Shown here in pieces: positions 18,906-31,700 of a stretch of 64,000 nucleotides of DNA. The notes below the pieces were generated by a model. That model ran no database searches, had not been told where the DNA came from, and was given only the letters and a program-made list of their open reading frames with translations. The position numbers were made by a program, and so were the translations under genes. The first letter of the stretch is position 1. Each line of letters begins with the position of its first letter. Source of the stretch: Aquila chrysaetos chrysaetos (Eukaryota; Chordata; Aves; Accipitriformes; Accipitridae); contig NC_044004.1 of NCBI RefSeq assembly GCF_900496995.4, positions 1,426,001 through 1,490,000 on the forward strand, written 5' to 3'.

Positions 18906-20990
18906 GTCTGGTTGCCTCGGTGGAGGTGGGGGGGGTACGACAAGGGGACCGTCCCCCTCTCGCATCGCCGGCCGAACGGCCGCGGGGGACGGGGAGGGCT
19001 GGGTCCCACGGGAGCGATGGAGCCAGGAGAGTCGGTGGCCGCGGCGTGGTGGGCGCCGGGGAGGACGAGGATGGCCGTGAGGATGGGGGTGTCCCTCGGG
19101 GGTCCCCAGCGGAGCGGGGCCACCGGCGGGGTGGCCGCAGGTATGAGAGGTATGCGGCGGCTTCGGGGCCGGCAACTTCACACCTGCGCCGGGGATTGAA
19201 TGTCGGGGAGAGGTTCCGAACAGCTCTGCTTCCCTCCCGTCTTCCCCTGGGAATATCGCCCTCCCCTGCCCGGGGATACCCCCGAGACACGGGGCTGGCG
19301 AAGGGACCTCCTGGGACGCCCCCCCGGCAATGAGGGACTTGGGTGGGGGGTCAAGGGGGACAAAGGTTGGGCATCCTTCCCACGTCTCGCTGGAGTTTGG
19401 GGGAAAGGACACTTATAATAACTATATATATAAAAAAAATATTAAAATATATATACATACAAATATAATAATTATATATAAGTTATACCATACATACACA
19501 CATATACACACACTTATATATACATACACACACTATATACACATGTATATGTGTATATAATGTGTATATATATTGTATTTTATAATGTGTATTTTATGTA
19601 TATTATTATATTTTAATCGTATATATACACACAATATAATTTGTGTATATATATTGTATTTTATAATGTATATTATATATAACTATAATTACATATTTTA
19701 TAATATATATTTGCGTATATATTTTATGATATATAACCGATTATAGTTATATATAATATTATATATAAACACACACACACACAAATGTAATAATTCCTGC
19801 TGGGGGGAAAGCCCCCTCCCCGCGTCCCCTCCCGCTGCAGGGAGAAGCCCCATCCCCGGCAGCTTCTCCCTTGTCAAACCAGCCCGTAAGAAACTCGTCT
19901 TTTCCGACGAGACCTTTAAACCCCGACACCCGCCTCACCCTTCACACCAAACGGCCGCCCGGAGGTTGGACCACACCGCCAAGTCTTCAAACGCTTTTAT
20001 TCCAGACAGGTCCGAGTGTTACACAAAGTGTCGCGGTCGGTAACTCGATCGAGAAGGTTAAAAAGAGCCGGCGCGCGCGGCAGGGTGCCCGAGGGCGGCG
20101 GGGGTCCGTCCGCCCGCGGAGGTCCGGCGAAGGGACCGCTGGAAGACGTGCCGGTGCCGGCGGGCGACGACAACCCCACAGCCCCCCCCTCCTCCTCCGC
20201 TGCGTCCCAAGGGACTTGCCACTGACGCGGTTATAAGGTGCATTCAGATCGGGTGCCGGAGGGCGAGCGCGTGAGAAGGGGCAGCTGAGGATGTCGGGTG
20301 ACAAAATAAGCCAGAAAAAAAAGGGGAAAAAAAACCAAAAGTGGACGTTTCCTAAAGCGACCCGGGGAGATTCCCGGGGCTGGGGGTATCTACCACCACC
20401 AGGACCACTTCAAGCCTCTGCCATCTGCACACCCGACACCGGGAAGGCTCTCGGAGCCAGGCCGGCTTCTCGGGTGAGCTTATTTGTACCCCAAAAACCA
20501 TTGCTCAAAGGCTGTCGGGGTCTCGCCAGCAGCCCCCGCGCTCCCCCCCGCGCTCCCAAAGGGCATCCCAGGCTCCGGATCTCCATCACAGCCCTTCCAG
20601 AGGAGCCGACCGAAGCGGTCCGGGGTGGGGGGGGTGACACGCACCTACACGTCTCAGCTCCATGGCATCGGTATAACCCTGAGATCGACCAGCATCGCGT
20701 GTCCCAGGGTGGCAGGGTCCGGCATCTGCCGGGTCATCCCGCATCCCAACGATGCGCGGCGCTGGCACGGGCAGCAAACGGGGCGACCTTGCCGCCTGTC
20801 CTGCCGGGACCTGGGCGTCTGCCCGCAGGCAGGGATGCAGAGCAGAAAAATGAGCAACGAGGAAAAATGGAAGGAGCCGAGCTGCGCCCAAGCTTAAAGG
20901 TGGGTTCAGGACACGGGTGATACAACCCCGGGGTTGTCCCCCAGCCGGCTCGGGGAGCAGCCAATAGACACATCTTCCAGGAGGGACTCA
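18906..20990. other. Downstream flank of EMX1, no gene recognised
   Basis: CpG-rich sequence surrounds the AT tract at 19418-19790. Open frames at 18800-19420 and 20290-20920 overlap on both strands and are Pro/Arg/Gly-rich, which is typical of chance frames in GC-rich DNA. Confidence 0.55.
19418..19790 (+). repeat. AT-rich dinucleotide block downstream of EMX1
   Basis: About 370 bases of degenerate (TA)n with CA/TG interspersions, ending in an ACACAC run. It has many self-complementary TATATA segments and sits abruptly inside CpG-rich DNA. Confidence 0.9.
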
Positions 20991-20999
20991 AAACTTCTT

Positions 21000-21400
21000 G
21001 CTGGCACCTTTTGCTGCAACCTGGTCCTCATTATTTCTTAATTAACATATCCAAGAAATCAATTAACTGCGACATTTCTAATTAAATACTACAGGAGATG
21101 ATCATCTCATTATTATTATCTGCTGAGGTGAACAACTTGATGTGTGTGGTGGGTTTTTCGCTCCCCATTTCTTCCACTTCCCCAATTATAGGAAATAAGA
21201 AATGCAAATGGTTGGGTTGTTCTCGCAAACCGAAGGCTCCTTTTTGTACATTAGGAAAGTCAAAGAGATTAATTAGCTATTAAGTGAATGTGCACAATGT
21301 TATCATTAGCTGTTGTGTGTAGTCTTTTCTGGCACAATTTGCTGTCCTAATAAACAGTACTAATGTGCTACCACTTTCCCAGCTCCATGCTTTTACTTTC
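21000..21400. promoter_or_regulatory. Candidate enhancer block between EMX1 and SFXN5
   Basis: AT-rich non-repetitive island with clustered homeodomain cores (TTCTTAATTAACAT, ATCAATTAACTG, TCTAATTAAATAC, AGATTAATTAGCTATTAAG) and a perfect POU octamer ATGCAAAT at 21202-21209. Lack of coding potential plus dense motifs suggests a conserved enhancer. Conservation was not tested. Confidence 0.45.
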
Positions 21401-22159
21401 TAACGCTGTAGGAAGAGTTGAGCGTGGTATTTTGGTGCTCGCCGGCGGTCCCACCACGGATGGCAGCAACCATGCTGAGCCGGCGCCGGAACCGCTGCAC
21501 GAGGGACCCCAACCTCGAGCTGCCTGCGAGTGAAACGGTCTTTTAAGATCTGTAAGGGCGAGGTTTGTGTCTGCTGAGCCATTCTGCTGCTTTTAAATAA
21601 AAATTCATCTCAACACCCTTGCGTTGGGATGGTGGTGACTCAAAAGCTGAACCGCATCCGCTGCCTTCGGTGTCTCAGCGTGGGGACACCGTGGTCTCAT
21701 TTTTTCCCAAGATTTGGGACCATGGGGCCACCAAAACGTGATCCTCGTACCTACACCTCATCCTGGTCGCCACCAAGCCAGGGGACAACGAGGGGAAGGC
21801 AGCAGAGATGGGTCTGCACCATCCTCACTGTCCAGAGGAAGGGGACGCATATGGGTTTGGGAGATGTGGGGTCAAGTCCTTGGGTCTTCAACCTCACGGG
21901 TATCGCTGATGCAAGCGCTACCTTGCAACACAAGACCTGCAGATGCTTTCAGAAGAGGTTAGGAAAGGGAACTGGACCCCGTGAGGTGGTGGGTGTCCCT
22001 TCCCAGCTCCAAGCAGGAGCATCTTCCCAGTGCTTTGGGCGGGGGGCACAACATTTTGAGTTGCATTTGAAGAAAATTTGAAAGCAAACGTTGTTGCCAA
22101 CCTGCCAGAGGCTGCGATCGGCTCTTAGAGATAAACACCGGCAAATGCCTGACTCAGGA

Positions 22160-22545
22160 CCCCGGAATGTATTTATTTATCAGCACAAACTCTGCCGAGT
22201 TGACTGAGACCCATTTTCATGACACATAAAGTGAAACAAGTTTGACGGGGTTTGTACGGGAAGACGATAAATCCAGACTCATTTAGACCGTTTGATTGTC
22301 ACTTGTTCGACTGTGCAGCTGCTTTCGAGCCGAGCCATAATCTCGCAGCGTGGCTCCTCTGACATCCCTCAAGCTGGTCCTCACCCCCTCGAGCAGGATC
22401 AGGCCCTTGTGATTCAGAGGAGCCGCGTGGCTTAATAAGTGCTAAGTCTATTCTCCTCCAAACCAACACAGTTCTTACTGAGCATCACTGGATTAACGTG
22501 ATGAGCATCCCCTGCTAATTAACGACCTGCGCAGCCAAAACTCTG
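22160..22545. promoter_or_regulatory. Second candidate enhancer block between EMX1 and SFXN5
   Basis: Non-repetitive block with GTTTGATTGTCACTTG, an E-box CAGCTG, GAGCCATAATCTCG, GCTTAATAAGTGC, CTGGATTAACGTGATG and CTAATTAACGACC. These are mixed homeodomain and bHLH sites of the type seen in forebrain enhancers. The evidence is motif clustering only. Confidence 0.35.
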
Positions 22546-24535
22546 CAGGTGATGTGTGTGCAGGGAAAGCACCCATACTTGCTTCCCATCATGGAGAAAA
22601 TTGGGAGTTGGCTCTTTTCCCGAGGCAGAACTTGCTCAATCCGTGCTTTTCCTTGGGTGTCTCCTAAAGAAATACAGCAAGCAAAGCCCTGACTCCTTTC
22701 TTCCGCTGCAAATTCCTCACTCCATCTGCGGGCCCGGCAGGTAGCCGGAGCTCACAGCCACCGAAATCTTTGATCGGTGATCACGATGCATAACCAAATC
22801 ACCGTGTCCCTCCTTGCTCCACCTCTCCGAAACCTCACGGTAAAGTGCAGTCTCCATCGCTTCTCCCCCCCCCTGCCCCCCCCCCCCCCCCAAAAAAAAA
22901 AACCCCTTGGGATGAACAAGCTTTGCAGCAGAATGGTTCAGGCAGCGACAAAACCCATCGGGGAAGGGGAAATGATCCACCCAGACAGACACCGGAGCCA
23001 GGAGGCTTCTCCCTGTCAACACAAGAGGCTGTTTCTGTCTCAGCCTCGCATTTCCATTCAGGAGGAGGAAGAAGGCAAGTTGTGCCTCTGTGCAAAACGA
23101 TGCGGCTTGGCTCCTAACTTCTGCGGGCTCAGCGGAGCCGTCAAGTGAAGTTTTAGGCTCAGAGTAGCTTTTTCCCTGCTGCACGCACATGTGGATGTGT
23201 GTGCAAGGGGGTACCTGTACCCCCAGCATCCAACAGCAGTCCTCACCTCCTCCCACACCCTGCAGCACTGGAAAGGGCCCTTTTTTGGGCACACAGCTCA
23301 TCCCAAGGCTCTCCGAAGCCTTGCCGCTGCGGTTCCCATCAGCAAGTTGATTGCAAGTATCTCTGCTCCCCTCTTTCACCACTGCGGGGAGTTAATCGTT
23401 CCCAGGGCAAAATACAGGGCCCAATTCTGCACTGTGCTGCCTGTAGGACAGATGCCCATGAAAACGTCCATAGGACAGATGCCACCTCTCTGCAGCCTCT
23501 CCAAATCCCACCCGGAGCGGATGGGGTGGCCTCGCTTCCTTCGGAGCGTACATTCATCTCATCTAGTGCATTAGAAGAACTCTACTGGGTCAAATCCAGC
23601 TGTCCCTTACCCTGGTGTAAATCCAGAATAGCTCCATGAGTATAACTGGACCCACTCTGCATTTCCACCAGTGTCAGGGACCAGGAGCTGGCCCATCAAC
23701 AGCAGCTATGGAGAGCCCGGAGCCGGCCTCTCCTCCCCTGCACACTGGCGTGTAAATCCACATAATTGATTTGTTTTGTGCAATTATTTCTGATTTACAC
23801 CAGCACAGGGACAGAATCAGTCTTCCTGAGCTGGCCCAACCGTTGCATGACTCCAGTTCCTACTGGAGTCCAGACCATTCTAGGTCTGACTCCAGCGGGG
23901 AGCAAGAGCAGCCAACGCTGGAGGAGCACACGGCGGGGCTCAGGCCTCCCGATTTCAGGCATTGCAATAAATCCTTCGAATACATTCTGCGTCAGTGGCG
24001 ATTTGGTTTCCCCTGCTCCCCCCACCCTCCCCAAAACCCCCAACAAATTGGCATTTGAAGGATGACAGCATGTGCGTTCGGCCATGCCCATCACCACCAC
24101 AGCTCCATCCCTACAACGATCCCAGAGGCAGATCTCGTTGTTGGCACAGTCTTCTGCTGGTGACCATGTTCAAAATGTGCATTAACTCCTCTGGTCCTCA
24201 GGGAGTCACTCGGGGTTTACTCTTGGGTACAAGATACCAGAAAGCCAAATTATGGCCCCAAACCCATGTGAGGGCAGGATTTGGTGCAGTGCTGGGGGGA
24301 CTGGCCCCACTTAATTTAAGCACCCCAAACTGGAACACTTGAAGAGACAGACAGACAAGACAGCCATCTCCAGAGGGCAGTGCCCCCCTCTGAGGTTGCA
24401 GTCTCATGAAGCCATCAGCTTGGCACGGCTGCCAGGTGAAGCCGTCCTGCCCACCAGTTTCTGCTTTGGGTCCTCCTCTACACTAGCACAAGGCTTTGGG
24501 CAGCATTGGCTTTGCTGGCTGAAAGTGTTGGCAAA
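22546..24535. other. Intergenic stretch, no gene recognised
   Basis: Mixed composition with a C/A homopolymer junction near 22865-22904. Segments at about 23585-23650 and 23795-23900 contain paired GGTGTAAATCC- and TTTACACCAG-like motifs reminiscent of an old sauropsid repeat, but the match is too degenerate to name. Confidence 0.45.
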
Positions 24536-24716
24536 AATAGAGAAGAAGAGGAAGAAGAAGAAAAGGAAGAGGAAGAGGAAGAGAAGAGGAGAGGAGAGGA
24601 GAGGAGAGGAGAGGAGAGGAGAGAAGAGAAGAGAAGAGAAGAGAAGAGAAGAGAAGAGAAGAGAAGAGAAGAGAAGAGAAGAGAAGAGAAGAGAAGAGAA
24701 GAGAAGAGAAAAGAGG
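24536..24716 (+). repeat. (GAAGA)n/(GAGAG)n polypurine tract
   Basis: About 180 bases of pure A/G on the + strand, mostly GAGAA repeats with GAGGA units at the left. It abuts a CR1 fragment on its right side. Confidence 0.95.
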
Positions 24717-24800
24717 AGTTCAGTTGGAAGGGACCTACAACGATCATCTAGTCCAACTGCCTGACCACTTAAGGGCTGACCAAAAGTTAAAGAATAGTCT
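24717..24800 (-). mobile_element. CR1 LINE fragment
   Basis: The + strand reads TTGGAAGGGACCTACAACG, ATCATCTAGTCCAACTGCC, then TGACCACTTAAGGGCTGACC. This is the familiar reverse complement of the CR1 3' region, so the element lies on the - strand. It is 5'-truncated and has no coding part. The polypurine tract borders the 3' end side. Confidence 0.75.
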
Positions 24801-25720
24801 GTCCTTAGACAACTAGCTTAGCAAAGCATGGCTTAGCCAATTAGCTAGCTTAACAACCTTACTTTCAGAGGGTCTATGTTAGGCGGGACAAATCCCATCC
24901 TTCATGTCCGTGCAAAGGAAAAGAGCAGATCGATCGCATTTTTGCTGTAAGAGCCCTTCCTACTCGACGTGTGGGCATGTTGGCTTTCCAGTATCTTGAA
25001 CCCCGGGCAAAAGCCTTTGCGGATATGCCCGCCGGTAGGCTCCTGTGACACAAAGTCTTGCAAGGGCAATGAATGGCAGGATGCCACCAGGACCGTCTGC
25101 AGAAGAAGGAGGGAGGGATGGACGGACAGCGCACAGGCTATGACCTTCGCTGTGCTAACGGAGCGTTGCACGTCGAACCATGGAAGGCTGCTTTTGAGCA
25201 TGATCCGTGGGGCAGGATCGGCATGAAACCGATACAGGACACTTATCAAACACCCTATCAAGTGCTTCACATTCATGCACCCGTTGATCTCTATGGAATT
25301 ATTTTTGTGCAGCATCAGTGTGGAAATTTAATTTGCATCGAAAACAAAATTTGCTCAGTGAAGCCTACTTTCATGTAGTTAGGTATAACCACGTAAACAC
25401 ACCGTTAAACATCCCTCCATGCAGTGCTATTAAGTTCTGAGATTCTTCTTTAGCTAGTTCTCTAAAGTGTTTGAATGTGATTTTTTTGTTGCTGCTCCTG
25501 TTGCTAATTTAAAACTTTTAATATTAATCTTTTTGACTGGTGTGAGGTGTCAGTTCTCTGCAAGTGTTAATTTACTCCCAGTTCGCTGGGAGCAGTAATA
25601 CGTTACTATCGCTGAGCTCTATTATTTGTTTTCTCTTGTTATTTTCTTTTTCCCAGTCGGGATCTCAAGTTTCCCCCTTTCCCTCCCCAGATCTTCTGGG
25701 CTGAGATGGTCCGCTTCCAC
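24801..25720 (-). other. SFXN5: Probable SFXN5 3' untranslated region and flank
   Basis: This sequence follows the SFXN5 stop codon on the - strand. No AATAAA was found on the - strand close to the stop; ATTAAA variants lie at 25517-25522 and 25327-25332. The AT-rich part at about 25250-25680 is non-repetitive and looks conserved in style. The transcript end cannot be fixed from sequence. Confidence 0.4.
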
Positions 25721-25798
25721 TTACAGTCCTTTATTGTAGACTACAGTCTTACTGGTAGTGGCCAATGCGATTTCTGGCTCCAGCCGAGATGTCTCAAT
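25721..25798 (-). CDS. SFXN5: SFXN5 last coding exon
   Basis: After a TTTCACAG acceptor the exon encodes [20 protein letters not shown] and YNKGL, then TAA (25721-25723 on the + strand as TTA). The C terminus VVYNKGL is identical to the mammalian one as I recall it. It begins in phase 0. Confidence 0.96.
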   Translation of the reverse strand: METSRLEPEIALATTSKTVVYNKGL

Positions 25799-28700
25799 CT
25801 GTGAAATCAAAGAGGAGGCAAGATCAGAATTGGTATTGCATTCTTGTGCTGCAGCAGGAGCTTGATGGATCAATAAATTAATGTGGAGAAGTATAATATG
25901 TAAATAATACAATGCCTTTTCCGTGTCATTTTAATGTGCTTTACTCTGCTCGAGTCTCAAACAACCTTGTTTGGATTGACTTATATTACATGAAATGATG
26001 CACGCGCGCTGCCTTGCAATATTCAGTGAATTACAGAGTGTCTCTGAGAATCAAACGGATCCCACCCAGCATTTTCCAGAAGACATTCCTTCCTTTTCCC
26101 GCAGCCAAGGTCCCCTCGCATGGTGCTAGAAGGAATCCAGTCCCCGAAGCCGGGGTTTGCACCCGTAGGGACCCGTCAAAGCCAAGGGCTGCCTGGTGAC
26201 ACGAGGGGACAGCTCACCCTCATTCGGCTTGTGGACCAGGGCTCGATATCCTCCAACAGGGATGGATCACAGCTAAAATCTACCTACCCCTTTCTCTGTC
26301 TCCATAAAATCTCCAGCCCTTTCCTAATTTATTCCTTCTGCTGGCTTCGCAAGAAGCTTTCCCTTGCTCTGAAATCACTCCGAACCTTTGCATCCCTGGG
26401 AGGGATCCGTGGTGCTCCCGGTTCCCACGGCAAACAAAGAACCCGGCTCCCAACTGGGACAGGGCACCTTGCAAGACCAGACTTTTAGAAATCCTATACA
26501 TTGAATTGATGCTGTTGCTGACACAATGCTAGGAACCCACGTTAAAATCGAAATGCTTTTGAAAATGTTTAACCTAGTTAGACAAATTAGCAAAAATTTG
26601 TGCAAAACAATTTAGGTATTTAAAATATTCAATGTTTTTAAAAACTGGAAAAACTGTTCTTAGCTTTCAGCTGCAAAAACCCAACAAAATATAACATCAA
26701 AGCAATCTTAACATGAGGTGCAACATAACCCTTCAGCAAAGCTGTTAAACAGCTACTGAAGCATCATGGGAAATAGCACTTCATTTATTCAAATGCACAT
26801 ATGTCAGGTTTTTGCACCATATGTCATTCCAAGCTATTTACAGTAATAATTAAATCTTAATCAACGTTTAACCTCTGTAAAATGTTTGAAGGGATCTAAT
26901 CACCCTTCAGACTGCACTAATGAAGGAGAAATATATAAACATAAAAAGAAAATGATGCATAGATAGCACACCAGAAAGAACAGTAATTGCAAAATTGTAT
27001 TTCTTTCAAATATAATCAGCAAATTATGTAAAGTAAGCCAACGAGTATTTTAAGTGAAGACATCTTGGGTGTCAGAGGTGTGATCAGCTAATTTTGTACT
27101 GCTATCCATAACAGATGTAGCATATTTTCTTTTAGTGCCATTATTAGCAACTTCACCATTTCTCTCTGTGCTGAAACACAAAGTGAAGCATTGTGCCGGG
27201 GAGAGTACCCAGCAAAGGTGCAGGAGAGGCAATTCTCACGTACACCGGCACTGACGGGATCCATTTTGAGGGAGGATTAACTCCGATCTGCCTGGCTCTG
27301 ACGCAGCTTTTCTTCCTATTGTTTTCTTATTTTTCTTCCAGAGACAGAAAGAAAAGCTTTGAGGCATCGCGACTGGGCGGTTTCACCCACGGGTATGAAA
27401 ATATCAAGGTGGGAAGTGCTTTAAAATGACCTGAAATTGGGTGGTCCAACCCTGACCGTCCATGCTAGTGTCGGTAGGGCTTGGGGATGTGGGGCAGCTC
27501 GGACAGAGCAAAACCCAACCTACTACTGGGACATCTCCTCAGAAAGCTAACGGAGAGCCACCACAGTCCCTTCCTCTCCAATGGGGGCTGGAGAGGTGGG
27601 AGCTCCAAGGAAAGTCACATCTGCCTTGGTGGACCCCAGATTAGTGGTCTGAAAGCAAGACCCATGGGGAAACGTTGAGGACTTGGAAGTGCTGAGTGTA
27701 GAAGAGAGAAGTTCAAGGGAGGCACGGTGGTATTTGCGTGTGCAAGAGGGTACAGCACAGAAGAAAGGAGTAATGTTTTGTTCACACTCTCTTGGGACAC
27801 AATTCAAAAAGCATCGAGTAAGATCCAAGCTGAACAGCAGGAAGAGTATCCTAGTGGGAAGGAGTAAAGTATTGCAACCAAATGCTTGGGGAAGGTGTGG
27901 TGTCTCTGTGGTGGGAAGTTTTCAGCACAAATTAGATGAAACCCATCAAGAATAGTTTAAGCAGAATTCAGCTTGTCTTGGTGGAAGGAGACAGATGAGA
28001 CAACTGCTTGTAGGTCCTTTCAGCTTCCTTCCCGTGGGTCCAGGAGGGAAGCGGCCTCCTTTCCCTGCATGGCTGAGCTCTTCATTCATGGCAAGGCTGT
28101 ACACAAGGCTGGTAGATGGGATGGGATTTAGGCTGTTAGATTTAGGAGGGACAGGATTGAGGTGTGATAGTTCAGAGACAGATTATGGTGTCTGAGCAGA
28201 AGGACAGGGGAATGAATGCCTAATGCAAGATGGACATATGGTCAGGGACTCTTTTGAAGATCTTGAAAGAAGATACAGGCATTGGTTTCGAGCTGCATAT
28301 TACTGAACTCACTTAAGTCCCTCTCTGAAGCCTGGAAAGATGTGAAATAAATTTGCTGGGGGGTGACTGGTTGAACTGGAGCAATCTCAGCAGACCTCTT
28401 TCTGGCTGGCTTTAATAAAGCAGATATCAAAAACTGCTCTAGAGCCTCAGCTACAGGAGCTCCAAGGGGTGCGTCTGCACCAAGGAGGCAGGTACAGGAG
28501 GGATGTACTCCACAGCAGCACTGGTAAAGCCGTTCAGAAATGCATCAGGATTAACTTACTCCTCTCACTGGGAAATCAAATGCAGAAGATCAGGGAGAAG
28601 CATTCAGGTGGTAGACTAGAGATATTAAGACAACATTAAGACACAACGTTATTGTGTACCAGTTCAGTCTTTGAATCCCTCAGAGGTTTTTGTTGGAAAG

Positions 28701-31700
28701 TGTAATTTCACCTATTTTGGTGTAGACTGCTGTTCTAGCTGTCCAGCATCCTGGACCTGCTCGGCCAACCTTCCACTGGACATGGCATTGTGAAATGGAT
28801 CTGGAGACCACAGAGTTTCTTGTCAAGTTTCTTGTATCTCAGCTTCAAAGAAGACCCCCAGCAGGGTCCTTCTTGGCCATGGTCATGCTGGGAACCCCTC
28901 TAACAAGAAACGCCTGCCATGGAGGGTGTTCTGAGGAACTGGTTCAACCCTGTTGGGATTACACTGATGGGACCTGCCCCAACCCATATCGGGTGACTTT
29001 GTCCTTCCAAACTGAGTGCCCACCATGGGACTGGGTTTGAATTGTGTCCATCCTCTTCCTCCCAATGGGGTAGATCTACTTGTGCTGAGGCAAAGGGTCT
29101 TCAACAATGAATCCAGGAGAAGACAAGTCCAGGAGGGATGCAAGGTCACAACCAGCACTCAAGGAAGCATGGTGTACAAGCACCACTCCTAGAGAGTCCT
29201 ACGAGGTTTGGGGGAAAAAAGACAGGCTTTCAGGCTGATGGCTGCACAAGCATCAGTGCAGTGTCGACCACTCGGTATCCTGACGTACCAGCACGGGAGA
29301 CACTATAACGAGGCAGTGGGAAAAGGGGGAATTGCTTCACCCCACTATGAGGCTACTGGAAGCTTTGCTGTAGATGCAGGGAGATCCTCGCTGGGGACAC
29401 GGCCAAGGTGCATCAGCCCGTCGCAACACCTGGGAGCCGGTGCAGGCTGAGGACGCTCCTCTTTCTTCTAGCACATAGCTGAGTGCATGAAGAAAAAAGG
29501 GAAAAAACCCAAGAAACGGTGTCCCCTGACCTTATTCAAGCAACTGTTTATAAACCGGCATCACCCAGGTAATGCAGGCGGGATGACAGCGCTGGCTTTT
29601 TAGCGGTGCTCCTGACCCGGTGAAATCTATCCCTCCCAGGGAACAAAGCCGCTGTAAAGGGAATCGCCTTTCACGGTGCCCACCGCGCACCAGCTCTCTT
29701 CCCCCCGTCTCTGCCTTGCAGTGGAAGCCTCTCTCCTCTCATCAGCACAGACAAGGCTAATTGGGGTGATAAAGAACTGGCTCCGAGTGCTGGCGTGGGC
29801 TGGAGGAACAAATGGTGCGGTGGTCACAGCTGGTGCTGCGGAGACGGAGAGGGAGAGGGTGTGAGGCAGGCTCCCGGCGCCCAAAGTTTCGTCAGCCCAT
29901 GTTGGATGCGGGGCGGCGAGGTGGGGGGTTGTGTGTGTTTTGCATTCGCTGCTGACACGAGTGTAGCGTACATGCGCGTCCGGTGAAGCAGAAGCAGGCA
30001 GAAAGCAGATGCTTTTTGTTTGGGGTTGATACTCATTTCTATCCCAGCTCGGGAAAAGGTGTAGAAAGGAATGTGCTCCTAAGAGTGCAGGGAGAGAGAT
30101 AGGTCTAGGCTCGCTGCCAGGGATCCTGTAATGATATGGAAGGCAGCTAGGGGAGACAGGAGCAGATGGATTTGGCATACAGCTCATCACTCAGCCAAAA
30201 AAAGGGAGGGGGGGGGGGAAGAAGGAAGAAAGCAGCCAATTTTGGTAGGGGGAGGGTCATGCGGACTGACGGATGCTGCACCGGGAGGTGGGGGAAGGGA
30301 GGATCAGGCTGGTCACCGCATCTTCTGCTGCTGCCTTGGCAGTGCCAGCGAGGAGGCTCGGTGGTAGCCCCGGTTCGGAGCCTGGGAGGGCTCTCCCGGC
30401 CCTTCCAGCAGCCCTCTCCCATCTCCTCCCGGGCCATTAGACATCAGGGCAAGGGCCGAGGGCAGTGCCAAGCTAACCGAGCGCTAGTGAAGCTCGGTGA
30501 GGTGTAACAAGGACCACGGTTAATAAATGGCACCATGAGGCACCGCGTAGGACCGGCAGCTGCTGCTACCACGGTGGTGGGCTCTGTGCACAGCTAGATG
30601 GAGAGGTGGGGCACATCCAGCACCTCTAAGAGACTCTGCTCTCCGAGGGTGTCCTCGGTGAAAAAAGAACATGTTTTTCCTGGGATAGATGAGCTACTGC
30701 TCATCAGCCACGCCACGGTCACCAGGCACCTCTGCTTGTAGCTTGGTGCAACCATGGTGTGAAAGCATCTCTGTACAGGTCTACCGAGGCTTTCTTTTAC
30801 CTTCAGCCCCTGGTCACCTAATGCAATTCTGCTGAGAAGCAGAACCTTATTAAATTTGGTTTAACACACTTACTTAGGGTCAAAAACCAATTTGATGGGG
30901 TTTTCGATGGTCTTGTTCCCACGGTAAGACTGCCTAAATGTTCTTCTTTCAGATATTTCAGATCTTCTTTTCTTCGTTTAATTGACAGTAGCTGAAAGAA
31001 TGCTGATGGGGCCAAAATCACAAATCTGAACCCGTGCTTAATTTTATAAGGCTTTCCAAAATTGGAAAACGTATACTGAATGATTTAAAGACAGCAAGAT
31101 TTTTTCCTCCTCTGTTCCGATAAACTCTTTCCAAAGCTTTTCCCAGACATCAAAAGTTAAAGTGCTCTCCACAGATCCACTCACTAAGGAATGAGATGAG
31201 GAAATCAGTGTTTGCTAAGGAGTGTTTCTTGGAAATGCTACGGAACTACGGCCAACTGAAGGTGATCTAACAGGTGAGAGAATTCAGGAAATGCACGTCT
31301 CACCCAAAAACTTTTTGATTAAATCACAGAAGATGTTTTTCAAAAGATATCCAGCCTCTGGTCAAGGAGTCCAAGCAACAGCAGAGCTACAAGGTCTCTC
31401 AGTATCCTGCTTCAAAGAGCACCAGCCATCCCATGGTTTGCATTTTTCTAAATTCAGACTTTCAGCTTTGCATTTATCTATTTGCTGCACTAAGGAGCTC
31501 TCTCCTGCCAGAAATCTTCTTCCCATGAAAGTATTCAAAGACTATTAAATCACCTTTCTTAAAATTTATAGACAAAACTCATGCTTCTTCTCTGCAAGGC
31601 AGATTATTGTTTGAAATACTGGTGTTAAAGCTCTTTCCTGATCACTTCTCAGTTTTTCTACATAGTTAAAAAACCCCTGTGTACCCCAAAACTGGACACA

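Noticed and set aside
23585-23900. Possible old sauropsid repeat with GGTGTAAATCC-like motifs in both orientations
   Set aside because: The motifs are suggestive but too degenerate to assign to a named family without a repeat library.
24339-24764. A 141-codon Lys/Arg/Glu-rich frame
   Set aside because: It is a translation of the GAGAA polypurine tract.
28795-29040. An 81-codon + strand frame with several Cys residues
   Set aside because: It lies within the SFXN5 last intron, with no homology that I recognise and no splice or promoter support.
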